A program made the position numbers and the translations under genes. From Flavobacterium tagetis (lineage in GTDB: Bacteria; Bacteroidota; Bacteroidia; Flavobacteriales; Flavobacteriaceae): DNA of 64,000 nt. This document shows, in pieces, positions 51,273-60,001 of the stretch. The stretch lies in the NCBI RefSeq assembly GCF_016735615.1, contig NZ_JAERSF010000001.1:1240001-1304000 (forward strand), read 5' to 3'. Below the pieces are notes generated by a model. It saw only the letters and a list, made by a program, of their open reading frames with translations. It made no database searches and had not been told where the DNA came from. The stretch's first letter is position 1, and every line of letters starts with the position of its first letter.

Positions 51273-52798
51273 GAATTCAATTTTTTAATTTCGTAAAGAT
51301 CTGTTCTTCTATCTTTTAACGTTTTAACGCTACCATGTTCGTGCAATTCTTTCAATAAGTTCAAATCGACATCAACAATAAGTGTCATTTCTGTGTTTGG
51401 AGTTGCTTCTGCTTTGATTCCGTTGCTTGGAAAAGCAAAATCTGACGGCGTAAATACAGAAGATTGCGCATATTGAATATCCATATTGTTTACTTTCGGA
51501 AGATTTCCAACGCAACCTGCTATGGCTACATAACATTCATTTTCGATGGCGCGTGCCTGCGAGCAATGTTTTACGCGTGTATATCCGTTTTGAGTATCAG
51601 TTAAAAAGGGAACAAACAAAATATTCATTCCTTCATCTGCCAGAAGTCTGGAAATTTCTGGGAATTCGACATCGTAACAGATTAAGATTCCAATTTTTCC
51701 GCAATCGGTATCAAAGGTTTTAAACTCCGATCCGCCTTTCATTCCCCAATGTATAACTTCGTTTGGCGTAATATGAATTTTGGTATACATTTCTGAAGTT
51801 CCATCTCTTTTGCATAAGAAACCAACATTATAGAGATTTCCTCCTTCTAAATAAGGCATGCTTCCGGTAATAATATTGATGTTGTATGAAATGGCAAATT
51901 CCTGAAACTTCTTTCTAATAGGGTCAGAGTGACGGGCAAGTTCACGAATGGCTTCTGCTTCAGACAAATGATTATAGTCGGCCATTAATGGAGCAATAAA
52001 CAATTCTGGGAATAAAGCAAAATCAGAACCATAACCCGAAACGGCATCAATAAAAAATTCAGCTTGTTCAAAAAGTGCTTCAACATTATTAAGCGGACGC
52101 ATCTGCCACTGAATTAATCCTAAACGAATAATGTTTTTCTTCAAATTAATCAGTTTCGGACTATCATCATAGTAAATATTATTCCATTCCAATAAAACCG
52201 CAAATTCTTTCGATTCTTCGTCACCTTCAAGATAATTCTTGATGACTCTCAATACATGAAAATCGTTGCTTAACTGAAATGATAGAACCGGATCGTACAA
52301 TTCTTTTGTTCGTACTTTTTCAATATAAGCTTTCGGTGACAGTTTTTTGGCGTGTTCTCTATAGTTCGGGATTCTTCCTGCAAATACAATTGCTTTTAAG
52401 TTTAGCTGTTCGCAAAGTTCTTTTCTTGCATCGTACAATCGGCGCCCTAAACGTAAGCCTCTATAATTTGGGTGAATAAATACATCTATTCCGTATAAAA
52501 TTTCCGCATTCGGATTGTGAGTAGAGAAGGTGTAATTTCCACTAATTTGTTGATAATTATGTCTTTTTTCCACCAGTTTTTCATCGACAATAAGAGATAG
52601 GGCAGAGCCAACCACTTTTCCGTCAACCAAAATCACCAGCTGTCCTTCCGGAAAAATAGAAAGAAGTCTTTCTATGTCATCAGATCCCCAATACGAATCG
52701 GCCATTTCTGGATACGATTCAATCATCGATTTCTTTAATTGTCTATAGTCCTCAATTTCAAGGTTTCTTAACTCTACTTTTTTAATTTTTGCCTGCAT
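51269..52798 (-). CDS. GNAT-acetyltransferase / carbon-nitrogen hydrolase fusion
   Basis: 509-aa two-domain protein. Residues 1 to about 200 are a GNAT fold (VFIHPNYRGLRLGRRLYDARKEL, acetyl-CoA loop). Residues about 218-500 are a nitrilase-superfamily amidohydrolase with the E-K-C triad: Glu in ALFPELF (near 264), Lys in YTKIHITPNE (near 337), Cys in CYDVEFPE (near 369). This fused arrangement is recurrent in bacteria; the natural substrate is unknown. It heads an operon with the zinc-finger and M28 peptidase genes. Confidence 0.93.
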   Translation of the reverse strand: MQAKIKKVELRNLEIEDYRQLKKSMIESYPEMADSYWGSDDIERLLSIFPEGQLVILVDGKVVGSALSLIVDEKLVEKRHNYQQISGNYTFSTHNPNAEILYGIDVFIHPNYRGLRLGRRLYDARKELCEQLNLKAIVFAGRIPNYREHAKKLSPKAYIEKVRTKELYDPVLSFQLSNDFHVLRVIKNYLEGDEESKEFAVLLEWNNIYYDDSPKLINLKKNIIRLGLIQWQMRPLNNVEALFEQAEFFIDAVSGYGSDFALFPELFIAPLMADYNHLSEAEAIRELARHSDPIRKKFQEFAISYNINIITGSMPYLEGGNLYNVGFLCKRDGTSEMYTKIHITPNEVIHWGMKGGSEFKTFDTDCGKIGILICYDVEFPEISRLLADEGMNILFVPFLTDTQNGYTRVKHCSQARAIENECYVAIAGCVGNLPKVNNMDIQYAQSSVFTPSDFAFPSNGIKAEATPNTEMTLIVDVDLNLLKELHEHGSVKTLKDRRTDLYEIKKLNS

Positions 52799-52861
52799 AT
52801 CGTAAGATTTATCTCAAATATACAAAAAACAAATTCCATTTACAAACGCTTACAAATAGTT

Positions 52862-52894
52862 ACAGTCGATAGTAAATAGTTAACAACCGACTGT
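52862..52894. promoter_or_regulatory. 7-bp inverted repeat upstream of ssb
   Basis: ACAGTCG (52862-52868) and CGACTGT (52888-52894), 19-nt spacer, in the 178-bp divergent gap. CATCTTTG at 52911-52918, downstream, is one base from a -7 box for ssb. Evidence for function is weak. Confidence 0.35.
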
Positions 52895-52976
52895 CAGCGT
52901 TGGGGTTTGTCATCTTTGCAGTGTTGAATTTGATAAACGATTCAATTTAATAGTAACATTTAAAATAGTATACGCC

Positions 52977-53309
52977 ATGAGTGCAATTAGAAACAAAGTA
53001 CAGTTAATTGGGAATGTTGGGAATGATCCAGAAATTAAAACATTAGAAAGCGGTAGAAAACTAGCACACCTTACGATCGCAACAAATGAGATTTATAGAA
53101 ATGATAAAGGCGAAAAAGTAGAACAAACCGAATGGCATCGCATAACCGCTTGGGGAAAAACAGCTGAAATTATAGAAAAGTTTGTTGTAAAAGGAAAAGA
53201 AATTGCCGTTGAAGGAAAATTGACACACCGAAGCTACGATGATAAAAACGGAGAAAAACGATATATAACCGAAGTGGTTGTAAATGAAATTTTACTGTTG
53301 AGTAAATAA
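52977..53309 (+). CDS. ssb: single-stranded DNA-binding protein without C-terminal tail
   Basis: OB-fold ssDNA-binding protein of 110 aa. The fold is complete: MSAIRNKVQLIGNVGNDPEIKTL, TEWHRITAWGKTAEIIEKFVVKGKEIAVEGKL. It ends directly after the OB-fold (VNEILLLSK), lacking the Gly/Pro linker and the acidic DDDIPF-type tip that binds repair and replication partners. It is therefore probably a secondary SSB, with a full-length copy elsewhere (inference). Its own divergent promoter region lies upstream; a terminator follows at 53326. Confidence 0.92.
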   Translation: MSAIRNKVQLIGNVGNDPEIKTLESGRKLAHLTIATNEIYRNDKGEKVEQTEWHRITAWGKTAEIIEKFVVKGKEIAVEGKLTHRSYDDKNGEKRYITEVVVNEILLLSK

Positions 53310-53325
53310 CATGTTTGCGAAATAG

Positions 53326-53362
53326 TTAAACCCGACAGGTTATAAAAGCCTGTCGGGTTTAA
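53326..53362. terminator. bidirectional terminator after ssb
   Basis: 14-bp perfect stem TTAAACCCGACAGG (53326-53339) with 53349-53362, 9-nt loop, in the convergent ssb/DUF2461 gap. No octamer arms. Confidence 0.88.
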
Positions 53363-53383
53363 TATTTTACAGAAAACAGTTTT

Positions 53384-54076
53384 TTATAAAATCGAAACTC
53401 CATTGGCATCAGTTGTAAGTACTTCGCTCATGTAGTCAAAAAAGGGTCTCATGCTTTTGAAAGCGTCTAAGGCTAGTTCTAAAAATTGCGGACTCAATAC
53501 TTCTTCGTCAGTAAAACGTTTTATAACCAAAAATTGTTTGAAACGAAGCAAATCAATAGCAGGATGATCAACATCGAATCCTTTTGGTTTTGTTTTGAGC
53601 TGTTCTCCTTGCAAAGTGCCAAAGTTGCTTTTGAAAGAGTTTGAATTCAATATTTTTTGAAAAGTTTCTGGATCATGAGCAAATTCGGTTCTTATTCGCT
53701 TTAAATCTGTAGCATTTGGTCCCCAAAATCCACCAGCGAAAAAGCTGTTTCCTTTTTCCAGATGAAAATAATAACCACCACGTCTTGCAGCAGTGGCGCG
53801 TGTATAACTTCCACCCCAATAGTATTTAAAAGGTGTTTTATCTTTAGAAAAACGAATATCACGATAGATTCTGTAAACGCTTTTTTTGCCAGAAGTATTT
53901 TCTAAAACATCCGTTTTGGAAAGTTCCTTCAGTAAAGCGCCTGCAAAATTTTCAATATGATTAAGTTCTATCAAATATTGCGGTTTATGCTCTTCAAACC
54001 ATGGTTTGTTATTGTTTTCTTTTAGCTGAACCAAAAAGTCAAGACTAGATTTGGGAATTGTAATATCGTTTTTCAT
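53384..54076 (-). CDS. DUF2461 (TIGR02453-type) protein
   Basis: 230-aa cytoplasmic protein of the DUF2461 family, function unknown. Recognised by SLDFLVQLKENNNKPWFEEHKPQYL near the N-terminus and KSVYRIYRDIRFSKDKTPFKYYWGG (about 64-88), both characteristic. No catalytic residues are established for the family. Single gene between two terminators. Confidence 0.9.
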   Translation of the reverse strand: MKNDITIPKSSLDFLVQLKENNNKPWFEEHKPQYLIELNHIENFAGALLKELSKTDVLENTSGKKSVYRIYRDIRFSKDKTPFKYYWGGSYTRATAARRGGYYFHLEKGNSFFAGGFWGPNATDLKRIRTEFAHDPETFQKILNSNSFKSNFGTLQGEQLKTKPKGFDVDHPAIDLLRFKQFLVIKRFTDEEVLSPQFLELALDAFKSMRPFFDYMSEVLTTDANGVSIL

Positions 54077-54118
54077 AATTAAATTTAAAAATCGAAAATA
54101 GACTGCAATTTAAAACTA

Positions 54119-54150
54119 AAAAACCCACCAGAGAAATCTGATGGGTTTTT
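54119..54150 (-). terminator. terminator after the Lys/Cys-rich mini-protein gene
   Basis: Stem 54119-54132 (AAAAACCCACCAGA) with 54137-54150, one G-T pair, GAAA loop; a T-tract follows on the minus strand. Confidence 0.85.
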
Positions 54151-54160
54151 CTATATCGCG

Positions 54161-54346
54161 TTAAGCAGTTTTTTTGAATAAATCAAACATAGGACAGCGT
54201 GAGCAGCGTTTCTTTTCGCTCTTTTTATATTTCTCACAGCAAGAAGATTTACAATTCTCAATCTTCTTAATTTTATCAAGGATATCTTTGTTTTTCTTTT
54301 TCTTTTTATCCTTTTTTTTGTCCTTGTCTTTTTCTTTCTTGCTCAC
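54161..54346 (-). CDS. Lys-rich mini-protein with cysteine cluster
   Basis: 61 aa. The first ~22 residues are almost all Lys and Asp (MSKKEKDKDKKKDKKKKKNK). The rest carries five cysteines: C32, C36, C37 (NCKSSCC), C48 and C51 (RCSRCPMF), which suggests a small metal-binding knuckle. It has its own terminator. The CSRCPMF ending looks family-like to me, but I cannot confirm a named family. Possible nucleic-acid-binding or metal-buffer protein; inference. Confidence 0.7.
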   Translation of the reverse strand: MSKKEKDKDKKKDKKKKKNKDILDKIKKIENCKSSCCEKYKKSEKKRCSRCPMFDLFKKTA

Positions 54347-54428
54347 TTTTTCCTCTGAATTTTAAAAACAGAGACAAATATAAACCAAAAAAGTTATTTT
54401 TAAATATTCTAAATAAACTTTAACTTTT

Positions 54429-54947
54429 TTATTTAGGATTGATAGCGATTGAACTCGTAACTGTTAATTGCTGAATATCACGATCAAACAAATACAGTCC
54501 GCCTTTATCATCACCAATTAAGTTGATTTTATCTAAGATAGACTTAGCTGTAGCTTCTTCTTCAATTTGTTCAGAAACGTACCATTGCAAGAAATTGTGT
54601 GTCGCGTAATCTCTTTCTTCAAAAGTAATATGAACCAATTCGTTGATAGATTTCGAAACAAAAAGTTCATGATTGTAAAGCTCTTCAAACATTTCTTTGA
54701 AAGTAGTATAAGTTGTTTTTGGTGCTTTAAGATCTGTAACCTGAGCGTGTCCTCCGCGTTCGTTTACATACTTAACTAGTTTAAGCATATGTGCACGCTC
54801 TTCGTCTGACTGGGTGTACATAAATTGAGAGATTCCCTCTAATCCTTGCACTTCAGCCCAACAAGCCATAGAAAGATAAGTTTGAGAAGATTCTGCTTCT
54901 ATGCGGATTTGCTTGTTTAAAGCCGATTCAATATTTTTTGCTAACAT
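54429..54947 (-). CDS. ftnA: non-heme ferritin
   Basis: Iron-storage protein of 172 aa forming 24-mer shells, ferroxidase type. The centre residues can be read: Glu near 17 (IEAESSQTYLSM), Glu50/His53 in EERAHML, Glu near 94 (FEERDYATHNFLQWYVSEQIEEE in part) and Gln near 127. It resembles FtnA more than bacterioferritin (no heme Met). The upstream region is AT-rich without a clean TAnnTTTG box or obvious Fur box. Confidence 0.94.
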   Translation of the reverse strand: MLAKNIESALNKQIRIEAESSQTYLSMACWAEVQGLEGISQFMYTQSDEERAHMLKLVKYVNERGGHAQVTDLKAPKTTYTTFKEMFEELYNHELFVSKSINELVHITFEERDYATHNFLQWYVSEQIEEEATAKSILDKINLIGDDKGGLYLFDRDIQQLTVTSSIAINPK

Positions 54948-55041
54948 AATAAGTGTCTTTTTTGTAAAATTAAGAAAAATTATTCATTTCGTTTTTTCAA
55001 AAGCTCGAAAACATTAGATTTTTGGATTAACTCTAAGTATA

Positions 55042-56493
55042 TTAATTGGAATTAATTTTCATAAAATTAGCCGGATTTGAAAATACAGATTTATTTATAA
55101 TTGGATTTCCATTGTCTTCCATTATAAAACCATCAGTAAATTTTCTCATAATAAATTGTTTAGAAGTATCGTCGTAGTAGCTTAAGATATAATAATCCTT
55201 TAATCTTAGCGCATCGTATATTTTGATTTTTTTATTGACATTTAGAAAGTAAAATAAGTTTTCAATTGCCAGCGGTCTAGTTTGATTGTCTTTTGAAAAA
55301 TTGAAATTCTCATCTAACAGGGCATCAAAATAAACTACTTTACTTAACGAATAGGAAACACGTTGTCCAAAATCATCATAAACATCATAGGCAAAATAAA
55401 AATCAGAATAATTTCCAAGTCCGCTAAATGTGATAAAACTGTTTTTTTGGTTTTGAAAAACCGCAATACCAGCAGTAAGGCCGTTTATATTTTTTAGGAA
55501 TTTTTCAGTCGTTTTTAATTGAGTAGGTCTTCCGTTATCAATTTGCATAATGAAAGGGGAGTTTTTAAATGGAATCGTATCATTTTTTGAAAATGAATAA
55601 CTCTTAATGCTTTTTTCGGTATCAAAATCTTTGATCTCAATTAAAAAGGATTCTTTACTTGCCTTGATTTGGAATAGTTTATTATTACTATAGAATGAAT
55701 TTGAAGTTCTTGATGGACTTTCATAATCTGGAAGGTTAAAAGTTTTTTCTTCTACACCTCCAGTTTTAATATTAAGATCGAAAGCTTGTGTTTTTATAAA
55801 GTTATTATCAAATGTTAGAATTATATGGTCTTGATTTACATACATTTTACTAACACTTGAAGCCAGATCAATTGTGGCGTAAATATCTGGATCTATTTGA
55901 TTTATTGGGAATTGTTTGATAAATGTATGAAAAGAAATTGGCGTATTTTTTTTATTTTTAAATATAAAAGTGGAAAAATTAAACACTTTTACCCCACATT
56001 TTCCGTCTTCGAATTTGTAAAGAAGAAGATGATCTTGATCTCTTTCTTTGGCAAGAATGTAAAACGCATTATGCTGTTGGAAAGTGCTGATAACATAATC
56101 GTGATTTTGTGGGAAATCGAAATGTAATATTTCTGAAGTTTTGTTGTCTAAATTATAGACTGTCATGAGAATATTTCTATAATCACGGGAACTCCAATAT
56201 AGTGTCGGGTTTTTATTTTTGCTGATGCTATAGCCAATTAAATTTCGACTTGTTTCATGTTTTATCGAATCTATAAATTGATTTGAGAGAAATAAAGACT
56301 GATTATATTTTAAGATATTTATATTCCTATTGTCCCAGGTGAAAATATAAATATCATTAGTGTTTTCATCTTTAGCATTTAGAATCTGAGTTTTTCCTAG
56401 AAAATTTAGATTTAATGGTAAAGAATTTAAGATTGTTTGGCTAAACAAAGCTGTTTTAAAAAACAAAAGAAAAAGTAGTAGTAGTTTTTTCAT
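55042..56493 (-). CDS. secreted protein of unknown function, paralogue 1 beside ompA
   Basis: 483 aa from the ATG at 56493 (MKKLLLLFLLFFKTALFSQ signal peptide). It is homologous along its length to the protein at 57945-59339 on the other side of ompA: shared NPTLYW, GYSxS and near-C-terminal ILSYYD..KQ(F/L)..RKF.DGF. Mature region beta-rich with many Asn, Tyr and Lys. It has an extra C-terminal ~25 residues (IMEDNGNPIINKSVF). No catalytic motif; no Por-type secretion signal clearly seen. Role unknown. Confidence 0.75.
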   Translation of the reverse strand: MKKLLLLFLLFFKTALFSQTILNSLPLNLNFLGKTQILNAKDENTNDIYIFTWDNRNINILKYNQSLFLSNQFIDSIKHETSRNLIGYSISKNKNPTLYWSSRDYRNILMTVYNLDNKTSEILHFDFPQNHDYVISTFQQHNAFYILAKERDQDHLLLYKFEDGKCGVKVFNFSTFIFKNKKNTPISFHTFIKQFPINQIDPDIYATIDLASSVSKMYVNQDHIILTFDNNFIKTQAFDLNIKTGGVEEKTFNLPDYESPSRTSNSFYSNNKLFQIKASKESFLIEIKDFDTEKSIKSYSFSKNDTIPFKNSPFIMQIDNGRPTQLKTTEKFLKNINGLTAGIAVFQNQKNSFITFSGLGNYSDFYFAYDVYDDFGQRVSYSLSKVVYFDALLDENFNFSKDNQTRPLAIENLFYFLNVNKKIKIYDALRLKDYYILSYYDDTSKQFIMRKFTDGFIMEDNGNPIINKSVFSNPANFMKINSN

Positions 56494-56572
56494 AAATGTG
56501 TTTCTTAATATATTCAACAGCTTTTGGCTCAAATTTTATGCCGTGTTTTTGTTGTTTTTAATTTGAAGCAAC

Positions 56573-56608
56573 AAAAAAGCCCTTAAGAAAATATCTTAAG
56601 GACTTTTA
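56573..56608 (-). terminator. terminator after ompA
   Basis: Stem AAAAAAGCCCTTAAGA (56573-56588) with TCTTAAGGACTTTT (from 56594), one mismatch; T-tract on the minus strand. Confidence 0.82.
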
Positions 56609-56627
56609 ATTCAAGTCTAAAAATGAA

Positions 56628-57764
56628 CTATTTTACAATAAAAGTAACTCTTCTAGCTAATCTTCTAGCTTCATCAGAATCTTTTTGAATAGATGTATCT
56701 GCGCCATTCGCAATAACATTTAAACGAGAAGAAGCGATTCCAGCTTTTTCAAAAATAGTTTTTACGTTTGTCGCTCTAGTGTTAGATAGTTTTTCGTTGT
56801 ACTCCGCTTTTCCAACTTGGTCTGCATAACCTACAAGGTCAAGAGAAGCAGAAGGATTTTTTCTTAAGTAGTTTAAAACCACATCAATTGCAGCAGTTGA
56901 ATTTTCGATTGGAGTTGTTTTGTTGAAATCAAAATACACACTGTAATACTTATCATTAATCATTCTTCTGATTAATTCGTTATCAGATTGTTGTGGAGCA
57001 CTTACTTGTTTTTCTATAACTACTTCTTTTTGCGCAGGGATATTTTTGATTTTTGTTTCAAGATCTGCTACTTTACTTTCTAAAGCAGAGATATCAGCAT
57101 TGTTACCTTCACTTGAAATTACAGTCCAGTCAGCATGTTTTGTGTTTTTACCTAAGTAAACGTTCAAACCAACAGTTCCGTTAAAAATTAAACCAGAAAA
57201 ACCTCTGTTGCCTGCAACATACGCTCCGTCAAAAGTATGATCTTGAGATGCGTTTAAAATAGTTGAGAAATCACCAGTTAAAGCAACTCTGTTTGATAAT
57301 CTTATTTGTCCAGTTACACCAGCAATAAAGTTACCCATTTCATCTGTTTTTTTAATATTATCGCTTCTTAATTGAGCATAACCAAAACCAGCATGTCCTA
57401 ATAAACCGAAAGTATTTGTCCAAGTTTCAAAATTCATGATTCGACCTAAGTTAGCAACAGCCTGTAAATCTAATCTGTAGTATTTTGAATCAAAATCGAT
57501 AGAGCTACCTTTTGCAGTAAAACTGTTGTATCCAAAATCTGCTTTCAAACCAAATTTGTTGTTAAGCATGTAGCGAACACCTAAATCTCCAGTCCATGGA
57601 CTTACAGTATTTGTAGAATATCCATTGCTAAATGGTCGTTGTGGTTTGTTAAAACCTGCGCCTAAATCTATAGACCATTTATTATAACTGTTATTGCTTT
57701 CTGTTTGCGCATGTACTCCAGTTAACGCTAGGGCAAATGCAAGAGTCATTACAATTTTTTTCAT
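56628..57764 (-). CDS. OmpA-family outer-membrane protein
   Basis: 378 aa. Signal peptide (MKKIVMTLAFALALTGVHAQ), an N-terminal eight-strand-like barrel (about 25-205, YYRLDLQAVANLGRIMNF in part), a short coiled linker (about 224-242, ISALESKVADLETKIKNI) and a C-terminal OmpA peptidoglycan-binding domain (about 265-378) with VYFDFNKTTPIENS, NEKLSNTRATNVKTIFEKAG and RRLARRVTF. It anchors the outer membrane to the wall. Flanked by two paralogous secreted proteins. Confidence 0.94.
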   Translation of the reverse strand: MKKIVMTLAFALALTGVHAQTESNNSYNKWSIDLGAGFNKPQRPFSNGYSTNTVSPWTGDLGVRYMLNNKFGLKADFGYNSFTAKGSSIDFDSKYYRLDLQAVANLGRIMNFETWTNTFGLLGHAGFGYAQLRSDNIKKTDEMGNFIAGVTGQIRLSNRVALTGDFSTILNASQDHTFDGAYVAGNRGFSGLIFNGTVGLNVYLGKNTKHADWTVISSEGNNADISALESKVADLETKIKNIPAQKEVVIEKQVSAPQQSDNELIRRMINDKYYSVYFDFNKTTPIENSTAAIDVVLNYLRKNPSASLDLVGYADQVGKAEYNEKLSNTRATNVKTIFEKAGIASSRLNVIANGADTSIQKDSDEARRLARRVTFIVK

Positions 57765-57944
57765 TATTCTTTAAATTTTTAAATTTTTACCCAAAACAAC
57801 AATAAATAGCAGGTAAAGGGGTTCTTTAAAAGGTAAAAAAGTATCAGAATAAGACTATTAACAAATTGTAAATTAAAAAGAATAAAAGTTAGGGGAAATA
57901 ATCGTTTCGTTTTTGATTTTAAATCTTTGAGAGCGGGTTGGGTG

Positions 57945-59339
57945 TTAATTAAATCCGTCAGCAAATTTGCGTAGAACAAGTTGTTTTGCAACAATGTCGT
58001 AATAACTTAAAATAGTATAATTGCTAAGTTTGAGAGTATAAGGAAGAATAGCTTCTTTATGCGAATCTAGAAAATAGTAGACTTTGTCTGCAGCGAAAGG
58101 TTCTTGCGTTTCTTTTGTCAATTCTAGTTTTTTGGTCCAAATACTTTCGAAAAAAGCAGAGTAGTTCGTCTCAATATTGTAATAACTGTTTGAAGGGAAA
58201 TCTCCAAAAGGGTCATTAAAATTGAAACCATTTAGAGAAATCGATTTTAAGTCGCTACCCGAACCGCCTAAGGTGATAAATAGATTTTTTTGGTTTTTGT
58301 AAACCGAAAGGCCAGCATCAAGAGAAGATAGTACTTTTAAAAATTTTGCTGTATTTTTTAATTGTTTAGGTTGACGATCTTCAATCTGCATCAGTAGAGG
58401 CGAATTGCTAAAACGGATCGTATCGTCTTTTGAAACTGCAAAAGTTTTTATAGATACACCAGACGAATAATCTTTAATATCAAACAAAAGTTCATCAGCA
58501 TTAATATTGATTTGATACAATTTGTTTTCGTGGTAAAAAGAATTAGTCGTTTTTGGATTTTTATTTCCAATAGGTTTCATGAACGTTTTTTCTTTTATTT
58601 CCTGATTTTCTAAATTAATATCGAACAATTGTGTCTTTCTAAAACTTTGGTCTAAAGTTAGGATCAAACGGTTTGGAAGCGTGTAAAGTTTGCTTTTGGC
58701 ACTTACTTTATATAACGGATTGTATTCGCCAGAATCCATTTTCTCAATCGGATTTTCATTCAAAACTTGATTGAATGTTTTGGGTTGAGTTTTTCGATCT
58801 ATGAATTTGAAAGAACTGAAATCGAGAAACCGCTCCTCAGCCATTCCGTTTTTAAAAATAAAAGCAGTCAATGCCTGTTTTGTTTTGCTTTGCAATAATA
58901 AATAGAAGTTGTTGTCTTTCTGGTAATTTGCTAAAAGGTAGTTTTCGTCAAGCGGAATTTGAAATTTTAATGCTCTTATAGTTTTGCTTTCGAGATAATA
59001 TTTAATTAAAATGATTGTTTTCTCTTCTTTCGAAAACCAATACAAAGTCGGATTTCCGTCTTCGCTAAAACTATACCCCATCAATGATCTGTTTTCAGTG
59101 TATTGACGAGAAGTGACAAACTTATCTCTTAAGAATACAGCGCTATTGTATTTTAATATGGAAAGGCTGTCTGCACTTGTGGCAAAAACAAATACGTCAT
59201 GAGTAGCGGTGTTTTCGCCAGTCATAATTTCAGATTGGTCAATTTTGTTTTTTAAATCTATTGTATAGGAGGTCAGCACTGTTTGACTTAGCAAAACAGT
59301 ACTGGAGATTAAAAACAAAAAAAGAAAAATTCGTTTCAT
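57945..59339 (-). CDS. secreted protein of unknown function, paralogue 2 beside ompA
   Basis: 464 aa, signal peptide MKRIFLFLFLISSTVLLSQ. Same family as the protein at 55042-56493: similar length, NPTLYWFSKEE, DDTIRFSNSPLLMQIEDRQPKQLK and closing ILSYYDIVAKQLVLRKFADGF. It lacks the ~25-residue C-terminal extension of the paralogue. Beta-propeller-like composition is suspected but not shown. The duplicated pair around ompA suggests a role at the outer membrane; inference. Confidence 0.75.
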   Translation of the reverse strand: MKRIFLFLFLISSTVLLSQTVLTSYTIDLKNKIDQSEIMTGENTATHDVFVFATSADSLSILKYNSAVFLRDKFVTSRQYTENRSLMGYSFSEDGNPTLYWFSKEEKTIILIKYYLESKTIRALKFQIPLDENYLLANYQKDNNFYLLLQSKTKQALTAFIFKNGMAEERFLDFSSFKFIDRKTQPKTFNQVLNENPIEKMDSGEYNPLYKVSAKSKLYTLPNRLILTLDQSFRKTQLFDINLENQEIKEKTFMKPIGNKNPKTTNSFYHENKLYQININADELLFDIKDYSSGVSIKTFAVSKDDTIRFSNSPLLMQIEDRQPKQLKNTAKFLKVLSSLDAGLSVYKNQKNLFITLGGSGSDLKSISLNGFNFNDPFGDFPSNSYYNIETNYSAFFESIWTKKLELTKETQEPFAADKVYYFLDSHKEAILPYTLKLSNYTILSYYDIVAKQLVLRKFADGFN

Positions 59340-59371
59340 GTGTTTTTAGGGCGCAAAAATTATTCCGCTTA

Positions 59372-60001
59372 TTATTGATTCATAAGCTCTTGAAAAAGAT
59401 CTACAAATTGGCCAACATGTATTCCGTCCATTAAACCATGATGCACATAAATTGCCATTGACATGGTTCTTTTTCCAGTTTCAGAAATCATCATTTTTCC
59501 AAATGAAATTTTTGGGCAGCTGTCTGGATACGTAAAACTGCGTGCGTGGGTGATTGAACTAAAATTTAGCCATGGAATTGCCGAAAAATGAATCAAGTTA
59601 TCATCATCAAAAGATCTTGTAAAAAGGCCGTTTGTGTTTTGAATGCGCTCAATTTCTTTTAATGCAATTTGCTCAAATGTTTTAAAGTCCGGATTATATT
59701 CAATTAAAGAAAACCCGAAAGTGCCATCTTCACGACCAATTGTTGCCGAAGCATCAATTTGATCGTTAATGTATATTTTGTCTTCTGAAATTCTATATCT
59801 AAAATTTTCAATGGCGTTTACCGCAGTCAAAGTTTTATGCAAATAGAAAATGAAAAAAGAAGCATTTATACTTTTTGCAGTTTGATACGCTTTGGTACAA
59901 TCGATCTCTACGGTGACTCCAAAAAAGGGTTCTTCCATTTGTTTAAAATGGGCAAAATGCTCTTTTCTATTCCAATTTTCTAGGTCTAAAAGTGTTTTCA
60001 T
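59372..60001 (-). CDS. chloramphenicol acetyltransferase-family protein
   Basis: 209-aa trimeric acetyl-CoA acyltransferase of the CatA family. It carries the catalytic HHGLMDG (about 187-193, His general base) and the structural FFIFYLHKTLTAVN and SFTYPDSCPKISFGKM segments. Slightly shorter than classical CAT (about 213-219). Family members include true chloramphenicol resistance enzymes and many of unknown substrate, so resistance cannot be concluded. Its start overlaps the HAD gene stop by one base (TAATG-type coupling). Confidence 0.9.
   Translation of the reverse strand: MKTLLDLENWNRKEHFAHFKQMEEPFFGVTVEIDCTKAYQTAKSINASFFIFYLHKTLTAVNAIENFRYRISEDKIYINDQIDASATIGREDGTFGFSLIEYNPDFKTFEQIALKEIERIQNTNGLFTRSFDDDNLIHFSAIPWLNFSSITHARSFTYPDSCPKISFGKMMISETGKRTMSMAIYVHHGLMDGIHVGQFVDLFQELMNQ

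Noticed and set aside
57779..57994. A 71-aa minus-strand frame between ompA and its paralogue neighbour
   Set aside because: Mostly non-coding gap and overlap with the upstream gene end; no signal, domain or start context.
59372..60001. Chloramphenicol resistance gene
   Set aside because: The catalytic motif is present, but family members with other substrates are common; sequence alone does not show resistance.
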